From NCBI RefSeq assembly GCF_003589595.1, contig NW_020654422.1, positions 8,106,385 through 8,170,384 on the forward strand: a stretch of 64,000 nucleotides of DNA. Reading direction: 5' to 3'. Source of the stretch: Hyposmocoma kahamanoa. Its lineage: Eukaryota; Arthropoda; Insecta; Lepidoptera; Cosmopterigidae. Each line of letters starts with the position of its first letter. Within the stretch, counting starts at the first letter, position 1. Positions 11,770 to 25,530 of the stretch are shown here, one piece after another. The notes under the pieces were generated by a model that saw nothing but the letters and a program-made list of their open reading frames with translations, was not told where the DNA came from and did not search any database. A program made the translations under genes and the position numbers.

Positions 11770-12062
11770 TAGCAGTAGAGCTCCATGTGAAAGAGTTTGT
11801 CCAGGGAAGCACTGCCACCTTACCTATTTCTGCCGCTAAACAGTAATGTGAGCATTACTGCGTTCCGGTTTCGAAGGGTAAGGGTGCTGCTGAAATTAGA
11901 GGCACATGGGACTTGTCAACTTATGTCTCAGGGTGCCGGGCGCAGTAGCCGTGCCCCTCAGATCTTTATGGTTTAACGCTCTGAGTGGTACTGCAACTGT
12001 TACGAGCAGGCTTGTCGCTTTTGACGATTTGTTCGTCCCATCACCTAGTATTATAAAAAAAG
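11770..12062 (+). repeat. Dispersed repeat B, copy 1 (SINE- or LINE-tail-like)
   Basis: About 290 bp starting GTAGAGCTCCATGTGAAAGA, with internal words TATTTCTGCCGC, GGCACATGGGACTTGTCAAC and CTCAGATCTTTATGG. It ends GTTCGTCCCATCACC then TATTATAAAAAAA. Three more copies lie at 18546, 59995 and 63175 (reverse). The A-rich right end suggests spread by reverse transcription. Similar sequence is common in moth and butterfly genomes, but I cannot name the family with confidence. Confidence 0.8.
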
Positions 12063-12765
12063 TCGTAACTATGACTACTTATTAATAAAAAGAAATTACT
12101 TTTATGCCAAAATTTAGTTTCCATACTTAGAATATATTTAGGACTTTTAAAATTTCAAGTTTTTTTACATCTTGACTAAAGATTACAATTAAAAGTAAGT
12201 TCACTATGTAACTCCAAACACAAAACCTTTATTTTGAATTTTGTCGAATTCTTTTTTACCTTTATAGCATACTATTGTTAAACATATTTAAAGGCGTCTT
12301 TTAAAGCCCATAGACGCAAGTCCAAAGGAATAACAACAAATGTAACAATAATATCCGCGTAGGCACGCCAAAGTATGAAATTTTATTACCTATACCGATC
12401 AACGAAAATATCGACTTACCGAAACGTCGAACAATTGGTATTGTATCTGTTACCATTGAAATGTGAATATCTCGCTTTTTAAAGCATTAATACTCCAAGA
12501 TTCAATAGCCACTGAATGTAACAAAGATTATCGGCTTTTTATTATGTTCTTCAGAGAAGCTTTAAAAACTGCGAAAATATTTTCTCTTTTACTGTCTTTC
12601 TTTTTTGATATAAGTATTTTTGATATGGTATTGCTTTTCTCCAGTTGAATGAAATTTTAAAAAATCTGATTTGCATTACACTACATTTGATTACAAGAAT
12701 CTTTATTCTTAAACTCTCCTTAATTCAAAATTTAAAAAGTCACATTGATCAACCTACGATTAAGG
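12063..12765. other. No gene seen
   Basis: AT-rich non-coding DNA. Short Phe/Leu/Ile-rich frames reflect composition only. Confidence 0.4.
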
Positions 12766-12955
12766 TTTATTCCGTAATGTCTGTCGGTACAGCGGTTGCT
12801 CTACATAGACAAAACAGACACCGGTTCGAGTCTTTTCAGACCCTAGGAATTTTTCTTTATGTTTCGATCTTTGTATTAATAATAACAAACTAATGGAGTA
12901 ATTTAACAATAATAAATTAATATCATGGTAGTAAAACATCACAATACACATAACA
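12766..12955 (+). mobile_element. tRNA-like SINE, family D, copy 1
   Basis: The tRNA-like head includes GTACAGCGGTTGCTC and a B-box-like CGGTTCGAGTC at about 12822. A body with GATCTTTGTATTAATAATAA, AACTAATGGAGTAATTTAAC and ATATCATGGTAGTAAAACAT follows. The reverse complement of this body matches minus-strand copies at about 15655-15850 and 61395-61570. This is a second SINE family, distinct from family A. Confidence 0.65.
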
Positions 12956-15654
12956 ATCAATATTACAAAGATTACTTTGTTTTTCATTTGTTCCCACATC
13001 CGAATGCACTATATTGTTTCTAATTTGATTGTACCTAAACAATTAAAATGTTTTAAGAAAGTTTTTAACGCAATTCATTAGGTGGCCAGAGGCCGACGTT
13101 ACATGCTTTATTAACGTACGGTAATTTGATAAAGCCCTCTCAACCGCTTAATGGGGGTGCTTCTATCATGAAAATACCTTCACATTTTGTACAATAGAGC
13201 ATAGAGCAATCTTGTAAAACCTTCTATAGCTTTTTAATGGATAAAATCAAGAGAAACTTAATATTTTAAAGAATTCTAAAGTATGTTAGTTGGTAAGAGT
13301 AGGTATCCTGTAGAGTGGAATTGTTAGTGTAGTAATTGATAATGCAAACTTATAAAATTTATTGATTTTGTTAGGTGTATACTCGACGTTCCCATCCCGT
13401 ATTGGACAACCATGTTAGTAAGTACGGCTTCAAATAAGACCTGCTATTCTTAGGGCGTAAATGGACTAAATATTTTAAATACTCATGTGTTAAGTCATTT
13501 TTAATTTCCGTTAAAATTGTAAAGCTCTTAACTAGATTTAATTTTGTTCATAATATAAGTAGCTAGCTGTTGTAGCACTTATAATATTATAGCATGCGTA
13601 ACAAAAATTTCATTTCGAATTCAATTTGTTTACTCAATGCGTTTCGAATTGACTTTGATTTATATTATAACATGATACAATGTAGCAATCGTTGTGATGT
13701 TCCAACTGATATTGTTTGTATTCAATTTGATATGGTATTTTAAAGCCTCCAAAATCAAAAGGATGAGACAAAATGTAAAATACGATCGTTATTCAATATT
13801 ACGCGTAGATGTTCCATCCATTTTGTGGCATTATCGCAGAGCGAGGTGCACGTCGCACGGTGACAAACAACATTCGTGGCCCATTCGTGGTCGACATTTA
13901 TGCGATGTCATGGTTCTCAATAGAAATGCCTCGATTTACGCTCCTCTTCTACTTTTTGTCTGATGTCTTTTTATTTCAATCGTGATCGGCTTGTGCCATT
14001 CCATCGAGGACAAACACCCAGTTCTTAATTCTGACAGTTACCTATCTATTGAGAGAAGACACGACATTTAGCTCAATAGACAGAAGTGATTAAAGTTTTA
14101 TATAAAAGCTTTCCAACATTTGCAGGATAACATTGAAATTCAATTTTTAGGTCTTAAGTACGTTTCTTAGAAAAGTTGCCGACATTCAGTACATTTACAA
14201 ATTTCAAATATTTTCAATTGAAATTAAAGGTATAATACTTCAAGATAAAAGCTATAGCGGTACCTACTTCACTGTTTGAGTAATCGGTACCTGTTCATAC
14301 TCCAATAATTATTTACCTTTTGCGGATTTAGTTAAATAAACGATAAGGACGTTCGAAAAATGAACCAATTACATTTCTATGAAACGAGAAGATGAATGTT
14401 GTATACCTTTAAATTTTTGTTAAATGTATTAAGAATTTATATCCCTTATATTACTCAAATTACTCAAAATAAAGATCAGTTTTTATTCTACATTCGCCTT
14501 ATTTCCTTGTCGTCAATTCTCATCCTCATATGGCTACCCTGCTCTGCTTCAAGTCACACATTCATAGACACTTTCATAATTTATCGGACACTTTTTTGTA
14601 ATTTATAAAATAACTGATTCAATATATGTATAATTATAATTCAAATTCATAGGGCAACTAACATTCCATCTGATCACATCAAGCACTGTGTTCCTGTAAT
14701 ATTCAGTATACTTGGACTTGGATTCCTGAATGTAGTATTGGGGCTGTATAAGAAAGGCTGTAACAACATGGATTGATTACAAAATTGCCATGCTTTGCGA
14801 AAAAAAGATAGGGAGGTAGAGGATAACTTTATGAAGAATATCAACGTAGCTATGGCTACGTTGATGTTTTTGACTACTTGTTTTCACCCTTGAACGAAAC
14901 ATTTGAGATGGAAAACATTCACAATCCCATTCAGCATAGTGCGTAGTATCCTGTTCGCTGCCAGTCAAGTTCAACAACAAAGTTAACATGAGCACTGTTC
15001 AACAGTTCAAGCCAGACGTAGCGAGCGTCAGGAACAGGTGCTATCATTTGAATAGATTAATAAGAGCAAACAATAGTTGAGCAAAATTGTGAGGCATGAG
15101 GATCAGATTGTAGAAAACAATGTGCTAAGGTTCGAAGCGCAATGTTGGTAGCGGGGGAGCTATTTGTATGCGTAATGGAAGATCGAATTTCGTATTTGTT
15201 CGTGGGGTCGTTAGCAGCACCTTCGCGCTTGTTTATAAAGAAAACAAAACCCTTTATCCGAGGCGGGCAAGTTGAGGGGCGCGCCGCGAAACCGTACCGG
15301 CTTCGCCAACAACAACATAACGAGTTTAATAAATATCGGTTATTGTTATATAGCAATGTTTGCACAGTTATCGGACCCTTATCCTTTCGCTACTAGCAAC
15401 ATGTCCGGATGTAATTTTCAGCCATAAACTTTCACGAATGGTGCGTAAACAAACGAACTATGAACGATTAAACTTGCGATTTACACGTTAGTAGTTTTAA
15501 TAGAGACAAGAGAATAGTTTAAGCAGCGGCTCTTTTTGATTGTTTGATATTGATTGACGTAGGTACAATGCATAATTACGTTAATATAGCACCTCCATAC
15601 AAATAAGTGAAAAGTGAAGCTGTAAATTTTGTCGTATTTTTTAAGTTTTTTATT
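12956..15654. other. No gene seen; small hairpin inside
   Basis: AT-rich non-coding DNA without a supportable gene. It contains a short perfect hairpin (14840-14850 with 14855-14865, arm ATCAACGTAGC, loop TATG). Confidence 0.4.
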
Positions 15655-15850
15655 GAATGTCAGGATGTTTGACCACCATGATATTCAATTATTTTTATGG
15701 AATTACTCCACTAATTTGGTACAACTATTGATACAAAGATCGAACACTTAGAAAAGAAATCCTTCGATCCAGCTGGATTCGAACCAACGTCTTGCAGCAA
15801 ACCGTGACAAACGCTATGCCCACTAAACCACTGAACGAACTAGCGAATCT
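15655..15850 (-). mobile_element. tRNA-like SINE, family D, copy 2
   Basis: Read on the minus strand, the head carries CAGTGGTTTAGTGGGCATAG and a perfect B-box (GGTTCGAATCC at about 15772-15785). The body runs left through GATCTTTGTATCAATAGTTG, then ACCAAATTAGTGGAGTAATT, to a tail with ATATCATGGTGGTC. A host tRNA was considered, but the shared non-tRNA body and the other copies make this a SINE. Confidence 0.7.
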
Positions 15851-16600
15851 TACAAATTTTTCTATGTGCTTGTTGCAGATCTTTGTTTCTTCTTTTTAAC
15901 AGTAACAGTATGAAATAAAGTATTTATAATGTTCACGGAGATAAACGGTGCACTATAATAAATAGTATGACATATCGAAGCCGTTAAAGTCACGTTGTTC
16001 ACAAAATAGAAAAATTTAAAATAGAAAATGTTACATTATATACATTTGTCATCATATCTCGGTTATCTCGTATTTTCCTTATATAATCGTGATCTAAAGT
16101 CGTTACACAAATATCAATAAGTCGAAAGCCGACATGTCACCTCTGTTTGTGGAGCTAGGCTCTGCAGGAATCCGTGTTTATGGGATTTCACGGCGTACAT
16201 AAATTGTCCGGTAGATACGGCATACCTAAAACCCGATGAAGCGTGAACGAAAGTCACGCGCCAAGGATTTTGTATCCACACGTTCCCCGTCCATACTAGA
16301 TTCATATAAAATTTTCAAGCTTTCTTTCTCCGTGATGCACGGAAACATAATATAATAAATAGGTATATCTATTGATTGAGACATTATACACAAATGGAAA
16401 AATTTTGCGTCTTACCTAATATACGTTTAGTACAGCCAGAGAAAAAACCAAGATGGAGCTTTTAATCATTCTTTAAATCTACTTTAGCGCACAGATGGAA
16501 CGCTGTTATTTTCAAGAGTTAAATGCGGTAACTTATACTATGGAAACATTAATTTAATAACAGATGTCCATCAGGATATGGACCGATGAAGTGTTTGTTT
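15851..16600. other. No gene seen
   Basis: Non-coding sequence with no recognised repeat or coding domain. A 63-residue minus-strand frame at 16114-16305 has no supporting context. Confidence 0.35.
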
Positions 16601-16659
16601 TGTGCGCCTGTTAAAACACTGTATTTACACAGTTAGTAGACCATCACAGGCTGAGTATA

Positions 16660-17366
16660 CGCGGTGTCAAGATCACGTCGGGCGTAGCGTCGCGCTGCCC
16701 GCGGTGACACGCGCCGCCGCCGTCCCGCGACACGCCCCCTACCCTCTATCGTCCGCCTGCTACCCTCAACCCTCGCACCACGCATGCTCCAATTATAATC
16801 TGTTTAGGGATGTCCATTGTCGATTAAGATTAAATTTATAAACTAAAAGGTTTACATCCAATGAAATTAATAAGGTGTTAAATATTTTGAGCAGTTCAAA
16901 GTTTACCACCAGCGTAACTCCCGACGATAGCACGAAAAAGCTTCAAATTTCATTTAAAAAAAAAAGCAAATAAAGCACAGAGAGTATCTCTCACGTAGAG
17001 AACTCGAGCTTTCATGTGTCTATTGGAGAAACTGACAGGGTTAAGCATGATAGCCACCCGCGGAGGATAACTCGATAGCTCGACATAGGATAGGGCGGCA
17101 TTATCTCGGGGACGGCGTGCGCGCGCAGAGGCGTCGCGCGGAGGGTTTCAAATCGCCTGCGGAGGGCGAACGGTCCGCGCGCCTTGTCGTTGTCAGTCGC
17201 GCGGTCACTCGACATAACACCTCAGGCCTGAGAGGTACGCTGGTGCTCGAGCAGCCCGCATGCTACTCGTCGGCAACTGACCGATACCGTACCGGTCTCA
17301 GTCGCGCGTGACCTCCGCCCTTGCGGAGCGCCCGTGTCCACCGCGACACCACCAACTGACACCGCG
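16660..17366 (+). promoter_or_regulatory. CpG-rich candidate upstream promoter / first exon
   Basis: A GC- and CpG-rich patch in an AT-rich region. Two identical copies of TCAGTCGCGCG occur at 17193-17203 and 17298-17308. TCAGTY is the arthropod Initiator consensus, so both are candidate transcription starts. A consensus-like 5' splice site (GCG then GTATGT) follows at 17367-17372, so a short non-coding first exon of about 70-170 nt is possible. It could splice to an acceptor such as TCCTTACAG ending at 25494, just before the Ten-m start codon exon. This is inference. No TATA box was seen, and no RNA evidence is available. Confidence 0.3.
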
Positions 17367-18545
17367 GTATGTCCCTGAAGCCTCTTGCTCTGGCTGGAGT
17401 AGCAGGTATCCCCGAGCCCTGCCCTCAGTAGCGTGATACTCAGTAATATCGCCGAAAGCGACGCAATATAGCCGACCCGCCGCTTATGTGTCCGACTTAA
17501 ATTTGGTTTTTATTGTTTTTAGTGTTTATTGTTTTCCTAAAATGTGCTCTAATCGTAGTAAAATGCCTCAAATCACATAGCAGGCTCTCGTGTGCTGTGA
17601 ATTACGGGCTTGGTGGAGAGAATCACGTCATGGCGGCGTGTGATTGTGATGAACTGCTCCAATTTTGTTCTTTTGTTCCATAATAAGTAAGCTATCTTTG
17701 GATACGGAAGAAAATCACATGACATTGATAAGTTGCATGTATGTATGTATCTCTAATTAATCGTAAGAGTTTTAGAAAACCACTTTTAATATGTAAATGA
17801 CAGACCGTTACCGCACTGTGATGTTATCTCAATGGTTTATCTAATCGAATCCCTTATCTGCACGTACATTTCTATTAGAGATGTATATAATTATGCTTAT
17901 TAATTAGCATATCAAACATGTTCTAGAAACGGCTGTTAATTACAGTAATAAAGATACATATGATGATATTTCTCTGTTTATGTCAAAATTTATATTTAGT
18001 CGCGATCGATTATTTGTCCCTCCCACGTGCCGATATTAGAAAAAACATTCAATAACAATGAATGTCTGTCTTTTATTTATTTCCCTCGAATGCATTACGA
18101 AATACCTTCTTTAAAGTGTGACTGAGTTTCGTTGACCTAATAAACAAAAAAATACAACACACAGTTGGGTTATTATTTATTCGTCTTGCATTCTATTGAT
18201 ACTATATGTATATTTAAAAAACTTCTCTTTTGAAAAACGATTAGCTTGGTTATTGCCTAGATATCGAGTTATTCGTTATTCCATTTCGGAACTTCCATCA
18301 TTCATTGCAAAAGTCCTTACTGATAATTTCTCAATTTCGATTCTTATTTATGTGTATTTGATTTTCATTATTTGAATGTGTACTTGTGTTTGTAAGATCT
18401 ATGTCAGCGGGTCTGCTTTAGTATTTTAATTCACATATTGTATGACACGAACGTCATATATTTTTGAGATGCTCTACAGTATCTAATTTTATTATATATA
18501 ATTCATATTATTAATAATTTGTTGGAGACTATTAAGAACTAAACT
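17367..18545. other. No gene seen
   Basis: Mostly AT-rich non-coding sequence following the CpG-rich patch. If that patch is a first exon, this is intronic. Confidence 0.4.
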
Positions 18546-18840
18546 AGTAGAGTTCCTTGTGAAAGGGTTCTTCCAGGGAAGTACTGCTACCTTGCCTATT
18601 TCTGCTGCCAAGCAATATTGTGAGCGTTGCTGCGTTGAAGGGTAAGGGTGGGTGCTGGTAAAATTACAGACACATGGGACTTGTCAACTTGTCTCAGGGT
18701 GACAGGCGCAGTAGTGGTACCCCTCAGATCCTTGCTATTTAAAGCTCTGAGTGGCACTGCAACTTTTACGGACATTCGTGTAGCTTACCATCAAGCGCAC
18801 AAGTTATACGTCCCGCCACTTGATATTATAAAAAAGAAAC
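18546..18840 (+). repeat. Dispersed repeat B, copy 2
   Basis: Collinear with the copy at 11770: GTAGAGTTCCTTGTGAAAGG, TATTTCTGCTGCCAAG, ACACATGGGACTTGTCAACT, CAGATCCTTGCTATTTAAAG, and a right end at CCACTTGATATTATAAAAAA. It differs by many substitutions and short indels, so it is an independent older insertion and not a tandem duplication. Confidence 0.8.
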
Positions 18841-21800
18841 TAAATTAAATAAGTCTTATAATAAACATTGATACTTCAAAACGCTTATGTAGTAGTACCT
18901 AGTTTGAAGTAAATTCGTGTTTATTAAATACAATTTTCAAGGCAAGACTTAAGATGTAAAAGCAATTAATAAACTCTACGGACCGGTAAATATTCGAACT
19001 TTACTTATTTTAATTTAATTAAAACGAGGACTACAATATAAAGCACCGAGAAGCGTCGTATTAATTTCGAGAGTCTCATTCAAAACTAAAAGAGCCTCTA
19101 TTGGAAATAGTGTAACCAATTTATATTGGTCATAAAATAACAAATAAATCATACTAATATAATTAAATCGGCGCGCGTGTATTCTCTAGAGTCTCACGAC
19201 TGCTATTAACGACGAGGGACCATATGTAAGAACCTGTCTTCGCGATATATTAACGGCATCTTGAACTCGGACCTCGCACATCAATTAGCTTCGACTTGTA
19301 CTTACAATTATGTGCTCAAACTAAATTGCTGGAAGAGTCGTTGATCGCTAATGATACGGCTAAGTTTCCATAACACGTGACGAACGCCTGGGCGCGTTCA
19401 CACGCAGAAAGCCTGTGGAATTTATCGTAATTTTCGTTGACTCATTGTCCATTTCACGTTGGATTTCTTGTAGGCTAAACGAACGGTGTGTGTCACGTGT
19501 CACAAATGATACACGCACACAGGGTCGCGGCACTGGCCTAATGTCCTCGGCTAATGCGGCGGTAGGCCGACAAGAGGACAATTTCCGGGCCCGCCCCCTA
19601 CCTTGCCGCCATTACGCACTAGAAACAATTCCCTAACCATTATAATCATTAATGATCCCGCGCTGCCATTACCGCCCGCCAACATTGATTCTCTCTTGTC
19701 ACTATTATTTATTGTCTCAAGACAATATCTCAAAGCGGCTTCGCTTGTTATAAGTTGTTCAATTTATTATAAAACTTAAAATTGGGCAACTCGTAAAATT
19801 AATACCAAAAGCAGCTATGTATTTAAAACATTCAATACAAAGCCAATAAACAACGGTTAATTTTTTTTTGTAATCTGGTATCAAACATACCAAATACTTC
19901 GCCCCTTTTATTCATTAATAGTTATCACCCCTTATAAGTCTCACTACCGCGTATGGATCTCTTTAAAATTGTGGTTTAAGGCCACTGTTCACTAGTTTTA
20001 CCAGACTAATCGACTTCACATGTGAAGTCATGTCTTTGAAGAATTTTTTCTTCCACGAATTTGATTCCAACTCAAATGCTTTCGGTTCGGTCGGACACTT
20101 TGGAAAAAATAAATAGTAAAATTGAATATATACACTGAATAGTATACGGTGTGAAAATACTATTCCTAAAAATTTTTACGATGGAAAAGAAACTCTAACT
20201 TACCTCAAAATTATAGATGAAAACCGCTGTCTTCAATAGGTACTTTACATATACCAATATTTTTATATTAAGTGATCTAAATAGAACGCGTAGGTATATG
20301 ATATTAATTTTACAAATACCTAGCTTTAATTTCGTCTGTAAAAATTCTGAAATGAAGCCAGTGTGCCTGCCCCTCGACCCGCGCCTTTGCCCTATTAATA
20401 TTCTATTGAACCGATTCAGTACGGAGAAAATTTTTATTCGAGGTGAGGCAATATCGACTCTCAAGAGATTATTCATCACATAAGTAAGTGATACTGAAAT
20501 CAGGTTGGTAATGGTTAAAAACTCGTTATATTATTCTAAACGCGAGACGAAAACTCCCGTGTGCTAATCAAGAAAACTTACTTCAAATTCTTAGATTTTT
20601 ATATTTTGAAATTACATAAATGGTGACCTGTAACTGCAAACCTATGCCTGACACATGATTCGAATAGGATATATAGTGATGGAAGACATACATATGTATA
20701 TTCTTTCATTTTCACAAAATATAAAGGCTAGATCCTAGTAAGATATCAGCTCTACTTCTTTTTGAGTAGTTCTCTCCAGCGACAAAACACGGCACTGACA
20801 GATGCAGGACTAATGACAAATTAACCGTTAAAAACTCGTGGAAAGGCGACGCGACAGAAAAAACCTCCGAATAAAAAGCTACGAGTCGGCGCTTTTATCT
20901 CGGCGCTCGTTTCGCGAAGACAGCGTTTGTTTTGAATGGGCGTCCACTCCGGCACACTCGCCGCTCGCGGCACGGCCCCTCTAAACAACGCGTCTGCCCT
21001 GTCGGATGTAATCATCGCTTACCAACTCTTAAACCGTTTGATCTCTTCTTTTTAACCTCTCCAGTAAAATAATATCCCACACTCGCTACAATGCTCTTTA
21101 CTTTCAATACATTTTACAAACATTTCATTACTTGAATTATGTAAAGCATATTTCTACATATCCATTAATTCGAACTCTTTCATCACATTTTTCGGTTTTA
21201 AATTACCATAAGACTACGTGCCGATGACTTAATATTTACATCAACCCCATAATCATTTCATGACAATATGAATACAATGGTATAGAACGGTCGATTGACA
21301 ATAAAACAATGGGTATCATCAAGGAGTGAATGGTATTCGATTCGCACGCGAGCTCTGATTGCTCCCACGATAATTACAGTAAATAATGTGTTCAGCAAAT
21401 CATACAGTACAAAATGAGGCATAAAATGTTAAAGCCGAGGCTTGGGAACGAGACGAGCGTGCGTAATTACCCGGCGAGAATGTGGCCGAGTCCTGCGGCC
21501 GGGACAGCCTCCGACCGCGTCGCTAAACTAGGAATAAAGTCCTCGGTGCGGTACCCTGAACTCGTTAATTACACTTGGAAACTTAATATACATGTTACAA
21601 TTTGAAAGACTGTTTCCAATTTCAATCCAGAGCCGTAAGATAAACGACTTTAATGTTTACCGAGATCACATTTAATTTTTAGGATTCGACGAAGAGTTTT
21701 GAAGTGCATACGTGTCCTCGGGGCATCTATCAAACGGACAGGAATTGTTTCCCACAGCCCGCTCTCGGCTCGTCACGGAATCAATATCGTCTTTTATCTT

Positions 21801-24800
21801 ATGAAACGTGCTCCACATACACACACCACCTCGCTTGCTGCACACACGTAATACATTCTAGGGCTCACACTCGAATGGAATACGGATAACATTGGAAGTA
21901 GATAGTGATAATTAAACCTAATTTGTTATCTCTCTCACGATTTTCTAAAACTGGGAAGATATAATTAAAGCTCTAAACTTTTCTAATATTAGTATTCCGC
22001 TTATTTATTCATGTATACCTTAATGTTTTGTTTTTTTTTGTATCTTGTTTTGCAAATACAGGACTATTTACTTATTAAATATTTTAAGCTTGTTTTATAA
22101 AGATCGGGTGGTTTTTACTAATACTCATTACTTCATAATTTTAAGTTTATTGAATATCACGATGTTCTACGACCATGATATTCAATTGTTTTTTTGTGAA
22201 ATTCTTCATACCGCCATGCCTGTCTTATTACTAATATTACTTAACTATTAGATACTTTACTAATTTCATTCATGAAAACCACTAATGTGTCTCACGGCAC
22301 TTACAACGTACAATTAAATCCAGTTGGCATCCCTTCAAATCACAACTACGGAAAGCGCCACAGTTCTCAGCAGATGTCAAGTGTGAACGAATTCATTGAC
22401 TATTTCGTTACAAAAGCTTTACGCCAATTAAAATTGTTGAGTAATTTTTTGTGGCACGTCGCCTGACGGATGCCGAAATCTATTTGGGTCACAACTGAAG
22501 ATTAATATGATTCAAACGAATAGGCGTCTTGTTAATGTTTGTGTAAATATACATACCAAAAACGTGTTTATTACCATACAACTGTTCTCTATACAATTCT
22601 CGAATTATAAACAATGCTTTGTTAATTGACACTGGGTTCTTGTGCAACGCTCTCAAGTACAGCTACTAGCTTTAGATTGTATAGAATCAATAAGCAATCC
22701 ATTGAAACACGGTGCACAAGTTCTTATATCATAAATTACACGATGCATCTGGTTTATGTGTATAGCGTCAATACAGTCAAGAGCAATGTACGACGCAATC
22801 CAGCATGCGACGGTAGAAGCGAACACTGTCGTCGCAAGTTGAAGTGCAAGAACAAGCTAACCATATATCAGTCCGACCAGAAATACATCAGTCAGCGTCT
22901 GTACTACGAGAAAACGATCTACGACGATGCTGCTTGCTTCCTACTTGCCTTATAAGCACAGACTGCCATCAGACTAAAGCCGAGCCTTACACAGCGCAAT
23001 ATCTCCACGTGATTTACTATCGAAACAACAATCGCATAACTCTATTACAATAAATTGTTCTTGCTTTCTCTGATCGTCAATAGAATGTCCGTCAATAAAA
23101 TTACAATATGGTTTAGTGGGCGTTATAGCACCATCCATAGCATTATTACAGAAAATTTAAATGGCTGTTTTCCTATAAGTTGAATTCAGAGCGCACGTTC
23201 CTTTCTGCAATGTCCCATTGAAATGCCTTGCTATAAATTGGTCTTTACAATTTTGCATCAGTGCAATAGAAAGACATACTGTTCCATTCAGTTTTATAGA
23301 GATTAATGCACGCTGACTTTCGTAGCATGCGACGAGAATCGCCCACTTAGCAATGTTATAATGGTATATGATCCCTCAATTGGTCATTAATGTTACAAGT
23401 AAATTATGAGCGTTTAATTTATCTCAAGATCATTGAGTCTTCCTTATCGGATTATGATCGTACTGTAGAATTTTGCATGAAGATCGTAATTAAAAGGCAA
23501 TATATCATAAAAAGTCATGGTATATTATAATAAGTATAATTGCCTGTGTATTAAAATGAAATACGCATAATTTGTTCCTAAAAAAGTTCTTATAGAGAAT
23601 TTGGTTGGATCGCGACGAAACTTTCACTTTATGCCTCTCCGCGCTGGCAGACAGCGTTCGAGAGACACAAAACAAAGTTTTGCCACTGGGGCTTTAAATT
23701 CCCTAATGTTTGTCAAAACATACTTAAACCTGTCAGGAGGCGCTTAAATCAATTTATTATACAGGTACTCGGAGACACTTCGGCAACGAGCATGTTTACC
23801 CACATGTATGTATGTAAATCTCGCGTTCGTTGCTTCTTCAAAAAACCGTATGGAAAACTCTAAGCCTCTTTTATATTCTTATTCCTTATCCTTGTGGGAT
23901 AATTCAGACCCATAGGACAGGTTTTTACATAATTTTACTGCGGCCCTTTCTATTGGAAGTACGCTTTTGCTGAATCACATTTTTCGTGACAATTTTATCG
24001 GTCGCATAGAAGCGAGCAGGGAGGATGGTGCTAAGCTAAATTAGTTAACGTTCAAATAAATCACGACACGTAATGCAATTTTGAGAATCGTAAATAAAAT
24101 TGAGCAAAGGGTAACGAGTTTTAAAAACAAACATTTTTGAGAGAACAAAAAAGGGTAACGGGTGCGCGGCTGTCGTGTTTGTCGTGAACAATGTACCTAG
24201 CGTGTGATGTAGGGTAATTGTTTGACATGCAAAGCACTGAGATCAGCCAGCCGCCGCTCTTGACGCGACTGACGACCGCTCAGGGGTATAGCGTTTGAAC
24301 TATCACAGTTTTACACACTCACACGCGAACACAACTGTACTAACTATAAACAGATACACACACACTCCAAGTTTAGATTATTTGCATCAAAGGCAAAGTT
24401 CTGCGTCTCGTTAGCAACATATTCTGGGTTCTGTTTCTAAAATCTTATTCCAGAGTTACTTTACAAAGCCAGTAAACGCCTGAGCTTTGAAGTTTATTAA
24501 TCAAGCGCAGATTATTGTATGCGGCTATGTAATGAATGTAAGAGCTCCTTAGAAAATTATTTATTTGTGTACTCTAGGTAAATATATACTGCTTGTAAGT
24601 ATGGTGTGAACAAAGTGTTATCGCCAGTCGTAATTCAGACTCTGCTTCGGTATGACCCGAACCCTTCATCATTTCCAATAATCGTATAGATTTTCTCCTT
24701 TCTTATCTCACCTTCAGTCGTTTGCAGAGTTACATTGGCATTCCCTTTATTTGAGAACTGAAATGGAAGCAAACACACTCGTGTATCAAATAGATTACTA

Positions 24801-25494
24801 AGTACACTTACTATTACATCAGACATAGTAGCTTGTCCTTTGCGAACTAGTAATTAAATAACGTTAGGTATGTTATACTCGTACGCGGGTTCACCTTTCT
24901 GCAGTAACCAAATCTTTTGCAACAATTCTACTATCATTATACTAAATTCTACTAATCAATTCTACTAAACACGTGTTTTTCTTCGTAATACGATTTTTTG
25001 CATTCTAAAAATCAACTCTATCTTTACAATCTAACAAATCTCCGATTAGCAAAAAAAATATCAAAAGCATTTAATGCGGCAACTCACAAAGGACCCTCTT
25101 CTTCTATAGAAAAACAGCTGTTATTCACACTGCACACTGAATATTCTTCAAAAATACAATGGCAAATTTAACCGCATCACGTCATGTTGAACATGGGAGA
25201 GCTTTCGTACGGTTACGTCAGGTCTATTGCACTATGGTCCCTCGTTGTATGGTCCGCATTTTTTGTTGCTCGTCCAATAACTCAGCGAGCTTTCGATAGC
25301 ACCTCGGGCGCGGACGCAAAAAACGACAAAAGCTCGTGTGAGCTCTAGCAAGGGTCGGTCTCGAAGCGCTTCGTCGCCGGCGGTTAGTTAGGTGCGCGCA
25401 CGCAACGGGATCGGGTGGCACGATCGAGTACCACGCGACGCTTCTCTAGTCCAACCAACGTACACTCATTCAAAAAAAATAATTATCCTTACAG
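18841..25494. other. Gene-free region upstream of Ten-m coding start
   Basis: No supportable coding gene. Composition-balanced blocks with CpG occur near 19530-19700 (including ATAATCATTAATGATC, a homeodomain-type TAAT cluster), 20850-21020 and 21420-21560. They look like candidate conserved non-coding elements. A short inverted repeat (TTGAATATCA ... TGATATTCAA, 22149-22186) resembles the tail of SINE family D. A GC-richer stretch at 25250-25450 directly precedes the first coding exon and may be promoter-proximal. Function is not shown by the sequence. Confidence 0.4.
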
Positions 25495-25530
25495 ATTCAT
25501 ATTTTCAATTAAGAAAATAAGTGTTTCAAA

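Noticed and set aside
15760..15840. Host tRNA gene on the minus strand
   Set aside because: A perfect B-box is present, but the arms do not form a clean cloverleaf by eye and the flanking body is shared with other SINE copies.
25460..25500. Initiator TCATTC (25466) with a downstream AGATTC as a core promoter
   Set aside because: The downstream motif is two bases out of the functional DPE register, and the sequence also fits a splice acceptor. Evidence is too weak to call.
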